A stretch of DNA of 64,000 bases from Montanilutibacter psychrotolerans (GCF_003719825.1 NZ_RIBS01000002.1:186001-250000); one strand, 5' to 3'; positions 17,287 to 26,145 are shown, counted from the first letter of the stretch. Notes: generated from the sequence alone by a model not told the origin. Numbers and translations are program-made.

Positions 17287-18834
17287 ATGATCGCTTCATG
17301 TCCGCGCCTGGTCCGATGTGCCGCCGTGCTGATCGCATTGGCGATGGCGCCCCCCGCGATGAGCGCGGGGCCTCGCACGCCCGCCAACGTCGCCGCGAAT
17401 GCCTCGTCGCAGTGCTACGCCTTCGCGCAGCCCAGCATCGAAGTGCTGCGCGCCTCCGAGAAGAAGGTTTTCGCCTGGTACTTTCCGCCGTACCCGTTGT
17501 CGATCAGCAACGAGGCCGACAGCAGCAACTGGTACGACCGCTGGTTGAGCCCCACCGGCGGAAGCAGCCAGTACAGCAACACCGGCGGCGCCCTGCGCGA
17601 TCGGCCGTTGACGATGCCCAAGCGGCCCGAATCCAACTGGCGGCAGTTGAACTTCGAGGTCGAGATCCGCCAGGCCATTGCGATGGGCCTGGACGGTTTC
17701 ATCCTTGAGATGTCGCACCGGCAACAGCATTCCGACGACCGCTGGAACCGCGTGAACGCCATGCTGGCCGCCGCGCAGGCGGTCGATCCGGGCTTCAAGA
17801 TCGTGCTCGGCCCCGGCTTCCCGAAGGAAGCGAACGCACTGCCCGACGAGCTGGCGGCAACCATCCGTGCCGTCGCCAACCACCCGTCGGTCTATCGTCT
17901 GCCCGATGGGCGCCTGCCGCTGGTGACGTTCTATCCGGAGCGGCCGGCGTCGAGCGGCGGCAAGCCGATCCAATGGTGGCAACTGCTGTTCGACCAGTTG
18001 CAGGCCCAAGGCGTGGAGACCGCGTGGTACCCGTTCTTCCTTTCGCGCAGCACCATAGCCGCGCTGCCGGACCCGGACGAGTGGTACCGCACCATCGACG
18101 GTTACTCGCGCTGGGATGGACGCTGGGCGACGCAGGCTTCCTCCAACGTCACCGAAGCCACCGAAGCGCGCAATCACGGCGTCAAGTGGATCGCCCGTGC
18201 CGCGTTCCAGGACATTCGCGTGCGCAAGGACACCCTGCTCGAGCTGCGCCATTGGGAGCCCTCCAACAGCTCGACGATGCGCGGTTTCTTCCAGAAGGCG
18301 ATCGAGAGCGATGCCGACTGGTTGACGCTGCTGACGTGGAACGACTACAGCGAGACGCAGATCGCACCATCGCGTGACCGCGGCTATGCCGTGGCCGACC
18401 TGACCGCGTACTACACCGCGTGGTTCAAGACCGGCGTGGCGCCCCCGATCCAGCGTGATGGCCTGTACTACTTCCATCGCAAGCAGCGCGCCGATGCGCC
18501 GTACGACACCACCAAGCAGACCGCGGGCGCGTTCAAGATCCCGGCCGGTCCGGCGGCCGAGAACAACGTCGAGCTCCTGGCGTTGCTGACCGCACCGGGT
18601 GAGCTAACGATCCGCCAGGGCAGCAACATCCGCAAATTGAACGCGAACGCCGGACTGGTTTCGTTCAAGGTGCCGCTGGTGCCCGGCACCCGGCCGGAGT
18701 TCGAGCTGCGTCGCGGTGGGCAACTGATCGAATCGCTGGCCAGCCGCGTGTCGAGCACGGCGTCGGTGACCTATCAGGACCTGACGTACTACGCGGGCGG
18801 CAGCATCGAGTGCCAGCGTCCGTTGCCTGAGTAA
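17287..18834 (+). CDS. Exported glycoside hydrolase, GH71 (alpha-1,3-glucanase)-like
   Basis: 515-residue secreted protein. A signal peptide covers about residues 1-26 (VLIALAMAPPAMSA). The body starts with the GH71-like strand KVFAWYFPPYPLSISN, then AIAMGLDGFILEMS and a late TLLTWNDYSET motif carrying acidic residues, followed by a beta-rich C-terminal domain from about residue 420. GH71 enzymes cut alpha-1,3-glucan, a fungal wall and biofilm polymer, which suits a predatory Lysobacter-type lifestyle. The start has AAGGAAG 7 bases upstream. It is divergent from pstS and followed by an OprP-like porin, so it sits inside the phosphate block; whether it is phosphate-regulated is open. Confidence 0.78.
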   Translation: MIASCPRLVRCAAVLIALAMAPPAMSAGPRTPANVAANASSQCYAFAQPSIEVLRASEKKVFAWYFPPYPLSISNEADSSNWYDRWLSPTGGSSQYSNTGGALRDRPLTMPKRPESNWRQLNFEVEIRQAIAMGLDGFILEMSHRQQHSDDRWNRVNAMLAAAQAVDPGFKIVLGPGFPKEANALPDELAATIRAVANHPSVYRLPDGRLPLVTFYPERPASSGGKPIQWWQLLFDQLQAQGVETAWYPFFLSRSTIAALPDPDEWYRTIDGYSRWDGRWATQASSNVTEATEARNHGVKWIARAAFQDIRVRKDTLLELRHWEPSNSSTMRGFFQKAIESDADWLTLLTWNDYSETQIAPSRDRGYAVADLTAYYTAWFKTGVAPPIQRDGLYYFHRKQRADAPYDTTKQTAGAFKIPAGPAAENNVELLALLTAPGELTIRQGSNIRKLNANAGLVSFKVPLVPGTRPEFELRRGGQLIESLASRVSSTASVTYQDLTYYAGGSIECQRPLPE

Positions 18835-19024
18835 TTCCGTCGCGTCGCCACGGGCATGCACTTCCGGCGCACCACGCCTTCAGCGGGTGCGTCGGGAGTT
18901 GGCAGGGTGTGAGAACGACGTGCGTGGCACGCGGACGCTCTTGTGCTCATGCGTGCGCGGCGAAGCCCCACGGTCCGATGGCGGCGTTCCGCGCAGGATG
19001 GGAATCTCCGACGCGGGATACGAA

Positions 19025-19050
19025 AAAGGCGCGACCGGAGTCGCGCCTTT
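19025..19050. terminator. Bidirectional terminator between GH71 gene and porin
   Basis: Perfect 11-bp stem AAAGGCGCGAC / GTCGCGCCTTT with a CGGA loop, flanked by A-run and T-run on the two sides. It lies 190 bp after the glycosidase stop and 90 bp after the porin stop, so it can serve both convergent genes. Nothing else is seen in 18835-19139. Confidence 0.85.
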
Positions 19051-19139
19051 CTTCGTTCAGGACCCGGCACTGTGGCTGTGACGTGCGGGCCCGGTATCGC
19101 CGGGACGGGTGCGGTAGCGCCCGACCTGGCTGATGTGGC

Positions 19140-20291
19140 TTACCAGAAGAACTGCACGCGGCCTTCGATGATGCTCGGGTCATCGCTGACGCCGCGGCGG
19201 TCGCTGGTGGCCTTGACGTAGTTCAGCATGAACTTGAAGTTCGAACGCCAGTACCAGTTGACGCCGGCGGTGACGGTGTCCATCTGTCCGCCAAGCACCC
19301 TGCCGTCGTCCAGGTCCATCGTGTCGTAGCGCAGGCCCACCTGCCACATGCCGGTCGCCGGATCGTCGGGCAGGCCGGTGGTCGGCACGCCGGCCTTGTA
19401 GCCCCAGGTCTCCCCGGTGATGTTGTACACGCCGCTGAGGTAACCCGAGGTGCCGCTGAAGTCGTCGCTGTTGGTGCCGTAGCGGCTGACATCGGACTTC
19501 ATGTACTCGCCCTGCAGCTTCAGCGGGCCGTGCACGTAGAAGCTTTCCAGGCCGATCGTCGAGACGCGGTCGGTGTTGGTGAGGTTGCCGGTGTCGACCA
19601 GACGGGCGCCGGCGAGGTCGGCGTCCGGACGCGCGCGGTAGCGCAGGGTGTCGGCATCGGTGTCGAAGTTCACGTACGACAGGCCCAGGTGCAGCACGTT
19701 GCCCTTGTCGTTGATCGGCGCCCAGGTGCCGCGGAGGCCGTAGCCCGAACCGTGGGCCAGGTTGCGCGTCAGCTCGCGACCGAAGTAGCTGGCGGTCAGG
19801 CTGTAGTCGTTGGTGCCGAAGGTGTAGCCAGCGCCGAGGCGGCGGGCGACGGCGAAGGTGTTGGTCACCATCGCCTTGGAGATGAAGTCGTTGTTCTTGG
19901 TCGAGGACAGCTCTTCCAGGCTGTTGGGCTGCTTGAACTGGCCCAGCTGCAGGTAGTGGTTGCTGTCGCCGCCGAGCTTGTACTTGGCGTTGACGTCGAG
20001 CCACTTGTCGGCCTTGGCGTCGTAACCGATCACCCACTCGATGTTGCCCGGGCCCTTGCCCTTGAGCACCAGCTCGGCGCGGCGCAGCTCCTGGTCGGCG
20101 TCCGTGCCATCGGGCGCGTCGGCATTGAGGTTGGCCACGTCGCTGTTGAACTTGTTGTAGTCGGCCTGGACCAGGCCTTCGAACGTGATCTCGGAACCGC
20201 CGATCACGTCGATCGCGATTTCCGCGTGCGCGGCCGGGGCGACGATGGCGCCGAGCAGGGCGACGGCGAGGATGTTGCGGGAGAGTTTCAT
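19140..20291 (-). CDS. Phosphate-selective porin OprP/OprO family
   Basis: Outer-membrane beta-barrel channel for phosphate or polyphosphate. The 383-residue protein has a signal peptide ending PAAHA before EIAIDVIGG, alternating amphipathic strands, and ends in a C-terminal Phe-Trp (VQFFW) as expected for Bam recognition. OprP-like blocks include ADQELRRAELVLKGKGPGNIEWVIGYD and YLQLGQFKQPNSLEEL. It is separated from the pst genes only by the glycosidase, so it most likely feeds PstS in the periplasm. A weak Pho-like half-site lies 50-67 bp upstream. Confidence 0.88.
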   Translation of the reverse strand: MKLSRNILAVALLGAIVAPAAHAEIAIDVIGGSEITFEGLVQADYNKFNSDVANLNADAPDGTDADQELRRAELVLKGKGPGNIEWVIGYDAKADKWLDVNAKYKLGGDSNHYLQLGQFKQPNSLEELSSTKNNDFISKAMVTNTFAVARRLGAGYTFGTNDYSLTASYFGRELTRNLAHGSGYGLRGTWAPINDKGNVLHLGLSYVNFDTDADTLRYRARPDADLAGARLVDTGNLTNTDRVSTIGLESFYVHGPLKLQGEYMKSDVSRYGTNSDDFSGTSGYLSGVYNITGETWGYKAGVPTTGLPDDPATGMWQVGLRYDTMDLDDGRVLGGQMDTVTAGVNWYWRSNFKFMLNYVKATSDRRGVSDDPSIIEGRVQFFW

Positions 20292-20340
20292 TGCGGCGGC
20301 CTGGAACGTGGAGAGGTGCGGCGCAGCCTAGGTTGTGAAG

Positions 20341-20358
20341 ATTGCGTAAATGTGACAA
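20341..20358 (-). promoter_or_regulatory. Weak Pho-box-like site upstream of the porin
   Basis: On the minus strand TTGTCAC-ATTT-ACGCAAT. The first half fits the PhoB half-site in 5 of 7 positions; the second half is poor. It is kept only because the porin belongs to a Pho-type family. Confidence 0.25.
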
Positions 20359-20436
20359 CGCTGACTTGTGTCCGCGGGATGACGCTTTGATGAAGCCGCC
20401 AGGGGCATCGCCATCACGCCCACGCTGCCGTCCCCG

Positions 20437-21225
20437 TCACGTCACTGCGTCCGGCTCCCCCGGTGTCTTGTCCTTGAATCGGCACAGGTCGCGAATCGCG
20501 CAGTGCGGGCAATCGGGCTTGCGGGCCTTGCAGACGTAGCGGCCGTGCAGGATCAGCCAATGGTGCGCGTCGTGAAGGTAGGCCGCGGGCACGGCCTTCA
20601 ACAGGCCGTCCTCGACCGCGCGCACGGTCTTGCCCGGCGCCAGGCCGGTGCGATTGGCAACGCGGAAGATGTGCGTATCGACGGCCATCGTCGGTTCGCC
20701 GAACGCGGTGTTGAGCACCACGTTGGCGGTCTTGCGGCCCACGCCGGGCAGGGCTTCCAGCGCGACGCGGTCGCGCGGGACGTCGCCGCCATGGTGCTCG
20801 ATCAACCGATGGGCCATGGCCACCACGTTGGCTGCCTTGGTGTTGTACAGGCCGATGGTGGCGATGTAGCGCTTGAGACTTTCGACGCCGAGCGCGGCGA
20901 TCGCCTGCGGCGTGTTGGCCACCGGGAACAGCTTCCGGGTGGCCTTGTTGACGCCGACGTCGGTGGCCTGCGCCGACAGCGCGACCGCCACCAGCAGCTC
21001 GTAGGGACTGGTGTACTCCAGCTCGGTGACCGGCTTGGGGTTGAGCGCCTTGAGTCGCTCGAACATCCGCTCGGCGTCTGCGGCTGGCATGCGCGCAGTG
21101 CTGCCACGCGCGGCCGGCTTGCGAGCTGGGGACGCTGCGGCGGTGCCCGTCTTCGCCTTGCGCAGTCCGGGTTTTGCGGCACCGGGCGTGCGCGATCTTG
21201 CCGGCGGACTTGTCGTCTTGCTCAT
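20437..21225 (-). CDS. nth: Endonuclease III
   Basis: Bifunctional DNA glycosylase/AP lyase for oxidised pyrimidines. The helix-hairpin-helix LPGVGRKTANVVLN contains the catalytic lysine and the GEPTMAVDTHIFRVANRTG block the catalytic aspartate. The C-terminal [4Fe-4S] ligand set is CKARKPDCPHCAIRDLC (C-x6-C-x2-C-x5-C). The start at 21225 forms an ATGA overlap with the upstream gene, which would place about 48 Lys/Ala/Arg-rich residues before the enzyme core; a start at MPAADAERMF is an alternative. Length 262 against about 211 in E. coli because of this basic tail. Confidence 0.96.
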   Translation of the reverse strand: MSKTTSPPARSRTPGAAKPGLRKAKTGTAAASPARKPAARGSTARMPAADAERMFERLKALNPKPVTELEYTSPYELLVAVALSAQATDVGVNKATRKLFPVANTPQAIAALGVESLKRYIATIGLYNTKAANVVAMAHRLIEHHGGDVPRDRVALEALPGVGRKTANVVLNTAFGEPTMAVDTHIFRVANRTGLAPGKTVRAVEDGLLKAVPAAYLHDAHHWLILHGRYVCKARKPDCPHCAIRDLCRFKDKTPGEPDAVT

Positions 21226-21644
21226 CGTGGTTCCTGCCCCGCGGCGCGCGCTTTGGCACGAGCCAGTGCCGCGGCGGCGGCCGACGGGAGTGCGGGGCGA
21301 GGCGCCGGGGCTTGCGGTGTCTGGGTTGCCTCGGAGGCGGGACCCGTTGCTGCGCCCGCGCCGGCCTGGCGGCGTTGCGCGCGCTCGTCGGCCCGTCGCT
21401 GCAACCGCGTCGCGCGCTCGCGGTAGCGTTCGCGGGCGGCCAGCGCGCGCTGGCGCTCGCCGCGTGCGTTGGCGAACACGGCGGTGCAGGCCCCATCGCA
21501 GGCCAGACACGCCGGCGTGACCAGCAGTCCGCGTTCCAGCGCGGCATCGACGTCGCCGTCGAGCAATGCCGCGACCACCGCATGCACGGCGGTGCCGCCG
21601 GCATCGCGGCAGCCGCAGTTCGGGCAGTGGCCGATCGGACTCAC
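21222..21644 (-). CDS. Small cysteine-cluster protein of unknown function, coupled to nth
   Basis: 140-residue unrecognised protein between a crotonase and nth. The GTG start at 21644 overlaps the crotonase stop (GTGA), and its own stop overlaps the nth ATG (ATGA), so all three genes are coupled. The N-terminal third has two cysteine groups: HCPNCGC at about residues 5-11 and CLACDGAC near 48-55, a zinc-ribbon or iron-sulfur type arrangement. The remainder is a long basic, alanine-rich helix (RQRALAARERYRERATRLQR) and a low-complexity tail. No transmembrane segment. Its coupling to a [4Fe-4S] DNA glycosylase is the only functional hint. Confidence 0.7.
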   Translation of the reverse strand: MSPIGHCPNCGCRDAGGTAVHAVVAALLDGDVDAALERGLLVTPACLACDGACTAVFANARGERQRALAARERYRERATRLQRRADERAQRRQAGAGAATGPASEATQTPQAPAPRPALPSAAAAALARAKARAAGQEPR

Positions 21645-22423
21645 TGGCCGCCAAACACCGGCTTGCGACGCTCCAGGAACGCGCTGGTGCCTTCGCGCAT
21701 GTCCTGGGTGGCGAACATCAGGCCGAACTGCGCGGCTTCGTACTCCAGGCCTTCCTCGATGCCGCATTCGCCACCGACGTTTATGCAGTCGAGCGTGCCG
21801 CGCAGGGCCAGCGGTGCGGCGCCGGCCAGCTGTTCGGCCAGCTTCATCGTTTCGGCCTCCAGCTCGGCGGCGGGGACCACGCGGTTGACGATGCCGAGCT
21901 CGCGCGCGCGGTTGGCGTCGATCGGTGCGCCGACCAGGCACAGCTCCAGCGTCGCCGCACGGCCGGCCAGGCGCAGCAGGCGCTGGGTACCGCCGAAACC
22001 GGGGATCAGGCCGAGGTTGATTTCCGGCTGGCCGACCTTGGCGGTGTCGGCGGCGATGCGCAGGTGGCAGCACATGGCCAGTTCCAGACCACCGCCCAGG
22101 GCGAAACCGTTGACCATCGCGATCACCGGCTTTGGCATCTTCTCCACGCGACGCATCATCCGTTGCCCGCGCAGCGAGAAATCGCGGCCCTGCACCGGCG
22201 TCAGCTGGTTCATCTCGGCAATGTCGGCACCGGCGACAAAGGCCTTCGGGCCAGCGCCGGTCAGGATTACCGCGCGTACTGACGCGTCGTCGGCGGCCGC
22301 GTCGAACGCCACCAGCAGGGCGTCGAGCGTGGCGGCGTTGAGCGCGTTCAGTTTGTCGGGGCGATTGACGGTGATGCGGCGCACGGCGCCGTGATCGGAA
22401 ACGAGCAGGGGCGATTCGGACAT
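21641..22423 (-). CDS. Enoyl-CoA hydratase/isomerase family protein
   Basis: Crotonase-fold enzyme of 260 residues, probably 2-trans-enoyl-CoA hydratase for beta-oxidation. Oxyanion-hole blocks AFVAGADIAEMNQ and NGFALGGGLELAMCCHLRIA are present, with both catalytic glutamates: one in GGGLELAM and one in QPEINLGLIPGFGGTQRL. First gene of the three-gene unit that ends in nth. ATG at 22423 (MSESPLLVSD). Confidence 0.93.
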   Translation of the reverse strand: MSESPLLVSDHGAVRRITVNRPDKLNALNAATLDALLVAFDAAADDASVRAVILTGAGPKAFVAGADIAEMNQLTPVQGRDFSLRGQRMMRRVEKMPKPVIAMVNGFALGGGLELAMCCHLRIAADTAKVGQPEINLGLIPGFGGTQRLLRLAGRAATLELCLVGAPIDANRARELGIVNRVVPAAELEAETMKLAEQLAGAAPLALRGTLDCINVGGECGIEEGLEYEAAQFGLMFATQDMREGTSAFLERRKPVFGGQ

Positions 22424-22652
22424 GTGGGTTCCGGCTGGGGTCGCGGGGGGGGGCGTGGTTTGGCAAGCAGGACAAGCACTTAGCCACGATGGAACTCGCT
22501 GGCGCTGCCGTGGTCAGACCCCGGCGACGTCAGTGGCGGTTAAGGGCGGGCGTCGTTATCCTAGCGCGTCAATTCGGGCCGATTAGACCGACATTGCGTT
22601 ATTCCGTCGAAGCCGCATCACGGCCTCGATCAACCCCCGGAGGTTCCACCGA

Positions 22653-23336
22653 ATGAAGTTGCGTTTGATCGCTGCCGCTGTCGCGGCCATGGTTCTGGCC
22701 GGCAACGCCGCTGCACAGGACACTTCGACCGAGAAGGGCAAGCTGAGCTACGCGCTGGGTTACGACCTTGGTCGCAACGTCGCCGAGAGCGGTGAGCAGG
22801 TCGACATCAACACCATCATCAAGGGCCTGCGGGACGGCAACAGCAAGACGCCGCCGACGGTTCCCGTCGACCAGCTGCGCGCTGCCGTTCAGGCCATGCA
22901 GGCCCGCCAGACCGCCAAGGCCAAGGCCGAGTGGGAAACTGCCGCGGCCACCAACAAGACCAAGAGCGATGCCTTCGTTGCCGCCAACAAGGGCAAGCCG
23001 GGCGTGCAGAGCCTTGCCAGCGGCGTGCAGTACCGCATCGTCGAGACCGGCACCGGCGCCAAGCCGACGCTGGCCAGCACCGTGCAGCTCGAAGTCGCCG
23101 GCCCGTTTGCATGGGGCGAGCGCCAGCCGCAGAACGCCCAGGGCCGCGCGATGCCGGACATCAAGCTCAGCGACATCGAGATGAAGGCGATGCGCGACGT
23201 GCTGCTGATGATGCCCGCCGGCTCGAAGTGGGAAATCACCCTGCCGCCGGAACACGCTTATGGCGCCAACCCGAACACGCCGTTCCCGCCGAACATGGCG
23301 GTGCAGTTCGAGGTCAAGCTGATCAGCGTCAAGTAA
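22653..23336 (+). CDS. Exported FKBP-type peptidyl-prolyl isomerase (Mip/FkpA-like)
   Basis: Periplasmic proline isomerase and chaperone. The 227-residue protein has a signal peptide (VAAMVLAGNAAAQ), the N-terminal FKBP dimerisation helix region KGKLSYALGYDLGRNVAESG, a long central helix rich in Ala/Lys, and a C-terminal FKBP domain ending PFPPNMAVQFEVKLISVK. The FKBP core is unusual: the normal VxVHYTG strand is replaced by STVQLEVAGPFAWGERQ and the LPxGxxxEL loop by MPAGSKWEITLPPEHAYG, so isomerase activity may be reduced. GGAGGT ribosome site before the ATG; followed by a strong hairpin. Confidence 0.88.
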   Translation: MKLRLIAAAVAAMVLAGNAAAQDTSTEKGKLSYALGYDLGRNVAESGEQVDINTIIKGLRDGNSKTPPTVPVDQLRAAVQAMQARQTAKAKAEWETAAATNKTKSDAFVAANKGKPGVQSLASGVQYRIVETGTGAKPTLASTVQLEVAGPFAWGERQPQNAQGRAMPDIKLSDIEMKAMRDVLLMMPAGSKWEITLPPEHAYGANPNTPFPPNMAVQFEVKLISVK

Positions 23337-23366
23337 ACAGCCGGGCAGGCATGCCCAGCGGTTTCC

Positions 23367-23394
23367 GCGTTGCGCCGGCTTGCCGGCGCAACGC
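23367..23394 (+). terminator. Hairpin after the FKBP gene
   Basis: Perfect 12-bp stem GCGTTGCGCCGG / CCGGCGCAACGC with a CTTG loop, 30 bp after the stop. The following ATTTCT gives a short T-tail. Confidence 0.75.
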
Positions 23395-23604
23395 ATTTCT
23401 GGCCGGCGTGATGCCTGGTGGGATGGTGGGTGCAGGCCCGTGCGAATCGCGCGATCCTGCCTGCATGTGCCACCGCACACGTGCCGTCCTGCACAATGTG
23501 GACCGCCCGCTGCGGCCGTTCGCGGTTCCGTCCGGTCTCGACCGTGCTTTTACCATCAAGGCCAGCCTGCCCTCCGGGCGTGGCTGTGCCGGTACAACCT
23601 TCCC

Positions 23605-23793
23605 ATGATTTCTCCATCGTTCCGCGCCGTCCTCAGCCCTTGCACCGGCGTTTGCACGCTGCGCGATGACGGCCTGTGCGGCGGCTGCCTGCGCACCGGT
23701 GCGGAAATCGCCCGCTGGTCGCAGATGAACGACGACGAGCGCCTCCGGCTCATGGAAACCGTGCTGCCCGAACGCGAGTCGCGGCTTCGGTGA
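23605..23793 (+). CDS. DUF1289 small cysteine protein
   Basis: 62-residue protein of the DUF1289 family, cytoplasmic. The four cysteines follow the family pattern SPCTGVCTLRDDGLCGGCLRT (C-x3-C-x7-C-x2-C), likely a metal site, followed by EIARWSQMNDDERLRLMETV. The ATG at 23605 starts the conserved part. Its stop overlaps the next gene as GTGA. Function unknown; commonly found next to Nudix or oxidative-metabolism genes. Confidence 0.85.
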   Translation: MISPSFRAVLSPCTGVCTLRDDGLCGGCLRTGAEIARWSQMNDDERLRLMETVLPERESRLR

Positions 23794-24407
23794 ACACCCT
23801 GCAGGCCAGTGTCTCCGAGCTGGTACCGGCGCTGCATCCGCTGGACGCGCCACCGGATGGGCCATGCTGGAACCTCGACGAGCTCGATGGCCTGCTCGAC
23901 GGCGACAGCCTGGTTGACGCCGCGGTGCTGGTCGGCCTGGTGCCGCGCGAGGAGGGCTTGCAGGTCGTGTTGACCCGGCGCACCGATCGGTTGCGCAACC
24001 ACGGTGGCCAGGTGAGTTTCCCCGGCGGCCGGACCGAGCCCGGCGACGCCGACGTGCGTGCCGCCGCAATCCGCGAGGCCGGCGAAGAGATCGGTCTGGA
24101 CGAAGCGCAGATCCGACCGCTGGGCTATCTGGATCCGCTGGCGACGATCACCGGCTTCCGGGTTACGCCACTGGTCGCGTTGATTGCAGCCGACTACCAG
24201 GCACTCCCGGACCCCGGCGAAGTCGCCGAAGTGTTCGAAGTGCCACTGGCGCTGTTGCTCGATCCCGATCGCCTCGAGCGACGGGAGCTGGAATTCCGCG
24301 GTCGCATCCGCCATGTGTTCGAGTACCGCTACCCGGCGCAACGCATCTGGGGCGCGACCGCATCGATGCTGTACAACCTGAGGCAACGCCTGGAGGGCGT
24401 GCGATGA
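23790..24407 (+). CDS. CoA pyrophosphatase, Nudix family (NudL-like)
   Basis: Nudix hydrolase that probably cleaves coenzyme A or acyl-CoA to 3',5'-ADP and phosphopantetheine. The 205-residue product begins at a GTG overlapping the DUF1289 stop. The CoA-type motif upstream of the Nudix box is seen as VVLTRRTDRLRNHGGQVSFP, and the Nudix box itself as GGRTEPGDADVRAAAIREAG followed by EEIGL. The C-terminus RIWGATASMLYNLRQRL is typical of the YeaB/NudL group. Its stop overlaps the sulfurtransferase start (ATGA), so three genes are coupled. Confidence 0.92.
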   Translation: MNTLQASVSELVPALHPLDAPPDGPCWNLDELDGLLDGDSLVDAAVLVGLVPREEGLQVVLTRRTDRLRNHGGQVSFPGGRTEPGDADVRAAAIREAGEEIGLDEAQIRPLGYLDPLATITGFRVTPLVALIAADYQALPDPGEVAEVFEVPLALLLDPDRLERRELEFRGRIRHVFEYRYPAQRIWGATASMLYNLRQRLEGVR

Positions 24408-25252
24408 CGAACTGGACAGCGTTGGTATCGGCCGAGGAACTGGCCAATGCGTTGGGCGACGACGACCTGGTGGTGCTGGATGCGCGCGTGGTGCTCGCCG
24501 ACCGCACGGCTGGCGAAGCGAACTGGCGGGCCGGGCACATTCCGGGCGCTCGCCATGCCGATCTCGACCGTGATCTGTCCGACCATCGCAAGACCGGCGG
24601 TCGTCATCCCTGGCCGGACGCCGAGGACTTCACCGCGGCGCTGGGGCGCTGGGGTATCACGCAGGCCCACCGTGTCGTGGTGTACGACGCCGGCGACGGC
24701 GCTCTGGCCGCGGCGCGTGCCTGGTTTCTGCTGCGCGCACTCGGCCACGAACAGGTCGCCGTGCTCGACGGCGGCTGGTCGCGCTGGACCGCGCTAGGGC
24801 TGCCGGTCGACGATCAGGTGCCGACGCCCGCGGCGACGGTCTACGAGGCACTGTTCGAGCGCGGCCTCCTGCTGGATGCCGAGCAGGCGGCATTGCACGT
24901 GGAGGCCGGTGGGCTGCTGGTCGATGCACGTGCGCGCGAACGTTTCCGCGGCGAGATCGAGCCGCTGGATCGCGTTGCCGGACACGTGCCGGGTGCGCTC
25001 AACCGTCCGTACGTCGACAACCTGCGCGACGGTCGCTTCAAGCCGCGCGAGGAACTGGCCGCCGAATTCACCGCCTTGCTCGACGGCCGCGCGCCGTTGC
25101 AGGCCGTGGTGATGTGCGGATCGGGTGTCACCGCCTGCCATCACTTGCTGGCGATGGCGCATGCCGGGTTGCCGGGCGCGCGTCTATTCACCGGCTCGTG
25201 GAGCGGATGGCTGGAAGACCCGTCGCGACCGGTGGCGACCGGCGAAGGCTGA
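24404..25252 (+). CDS. sseA: 3-Mercaptopyruvate/thiosulfate sulfurtransferase SseA-like
   Basis: Two-domain rhodanese, 282 residues. The catalytic loop of the second domain is CGSGVTA with the active cysteine near residue 238; the Gly-Ser-Gly loop favours 3-mercaptopyruvate over thiosulfate, which normally has CRKG. The first, inactive domain carries NWRAGHIPGARHADLDRDL and GGWSRWTALGLP. Cytoplasmic sulfur transfer. Third gene of the coupled DUF1289-nudL-sseA unit. Confidence 0.93.
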   Translation: MTNWTALVSAEELANALGDDDLVVLDARVVLADRTAGEANWRAGHIPGARHADLDRDLSDHRKTGGRHPWPDAEDFTAALGRWGITQAHRVVVYDAGDGALAAARAWFLLRALGHEQVAVLDGGWSRWTALGLPVDDQVPTPAATVYEALFERGLLLDAEQAALHVEAGGLLVDARARERFRGEIEPLDRVAGHVPGALNRPYVDNLRDGRFKPREELAAEFTALLDGRAPLQAVVMCGSGVTACHHLLAMAHAGLPGARLFTGSWSGWLEDPSRPVATGEG

Positions 25253-25337
25253 GCGCCGAGGTACGGTGGCCGTTGCCGGACGGCAGCGGTCTGTACGAGG
25301 CAGGGAGTCGCACCTGCCACGCAATCCGGTAAAAGGC

Positions 25338-25363
25338 CGTCGTGACGCAACCGCGTCACGACG
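25338..25363 (-). terminator. Terminator between sseA and the convergent crotonase gene
   Basis: Perfect 11-bp stem CGTCGTGACGC / GCGTCACGACG with an AACC loop. On the minus strand it is followed by GGCCTTTT, so it mainly ends the enoyl-CoA hydratase transcript. Confidence 0.78.
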
Positions 25364-25386
25364 TGCCCCGTGATCGCGCAACGAAC

Positions 25387-26145
25387 CTACTTGCGCAGCC
25401 GGTCCACCAGCGCATGCAGCGCCTGCTGGGTGCCGGCCGAGTACCAGCTTTCGATGAAGCGCGGCAGTTCGATGTTCTGCGGCTGCAGTGCGGCGGCGAC
25501 GTCGGCGCGTGCAATCGCGCGCGTCTGCAGCATGGCCGCGCGCGGCAAGGCCAGCAGCTGTTCGAGCCAAAGACGCGCTCGCTGCGCCACGTGTTCGACT
25601 TCGACGAGTTCGTCGACCAGGCCGATCTGCAGGGCCTGCCCGGCATCGACCATCTCGCCGGCGACCAACAGACGCTCGGCGCGGTAGTCGCCGACCACAC
25701 GCCGCAGCAGCCGCTGGATGCCTTCGGGGGCGACCAGCCCGACCTGTGTCTCGTTGAGGCCGATCCGCGCCGGCCCCGACACCATCACCCGGTAATCGCA
25801 GCACAGCGCGAGCACGCAGCCGCCGGCCGGCGCATGTCCGGCGATCGCCGCGACCACCGGTACCGGGCTCGCCGCGATCGCGAGCGCAGCGTCGAAGAAA
25901 GCCTGCCAGGCGGCGGTCAATGCCGCGCGGTCCTCACCCAGCGACAGCAGATGCGGCACGTCAAGGCCGGCGGAGAACACCTTCTGGCCACCGCTGAGCA
26001 CGATGCCGCCGGCCCCCTCCGCGACGGCCTTGTCGATGCCCGCGCGCAGCGCCAGGCACAACTCGGGGTTCAAGGCGTTGACCGGCGCGCGAGCCAGTTG
26101 CAGTTCGACCACGTCGCCGTGGTGGATGGTCTCGATGAGGCTCAT
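25387..26145 (-). CDS. Enoyl-CoA hydratase/isomerase family protein (second, distinct)
   Basis: 252-residue crotonase, only distantly like the one at 21.6-22.4 kb. Oxyanion-hole blocks are KVFSAGLDVPHLLSL and GHAPAGGCVLALCCDYRVM; the first catalytic glutamate position is not acidic here (GGCVLAL) while LNETQVGLVAPEG retains one. This pattern and the C-terminal helix resemble delta3,delta2-enoyl-CoA isomerases more than hydratases. ATG at 26145 (MSLIETIHHG); the frame extends upstream but without family sequence. Confidence 0.9.
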   Translation of the reverse strand: MSLIETIHHGDVVELQLARAPVNALNPELCLALRAGIDKAVAEGAGGIVLSGGQKVFSAGLDVPHLLSLGEDRAALTAAWQAFFDAALAIAASPVPVVAAIAGHAPAGGCVLALCCDYRVMVSGPARIGLNETQVGLVAPEGIQRLLRRVVGDYRAERLLVAGEMVDAGQALQIGLVDELVEVEHVAQRARLWLEQLLALPRAAMLQTRAIARADVAAALQPQNIELPRFIESWYSAGTQQALHALVDRLRK

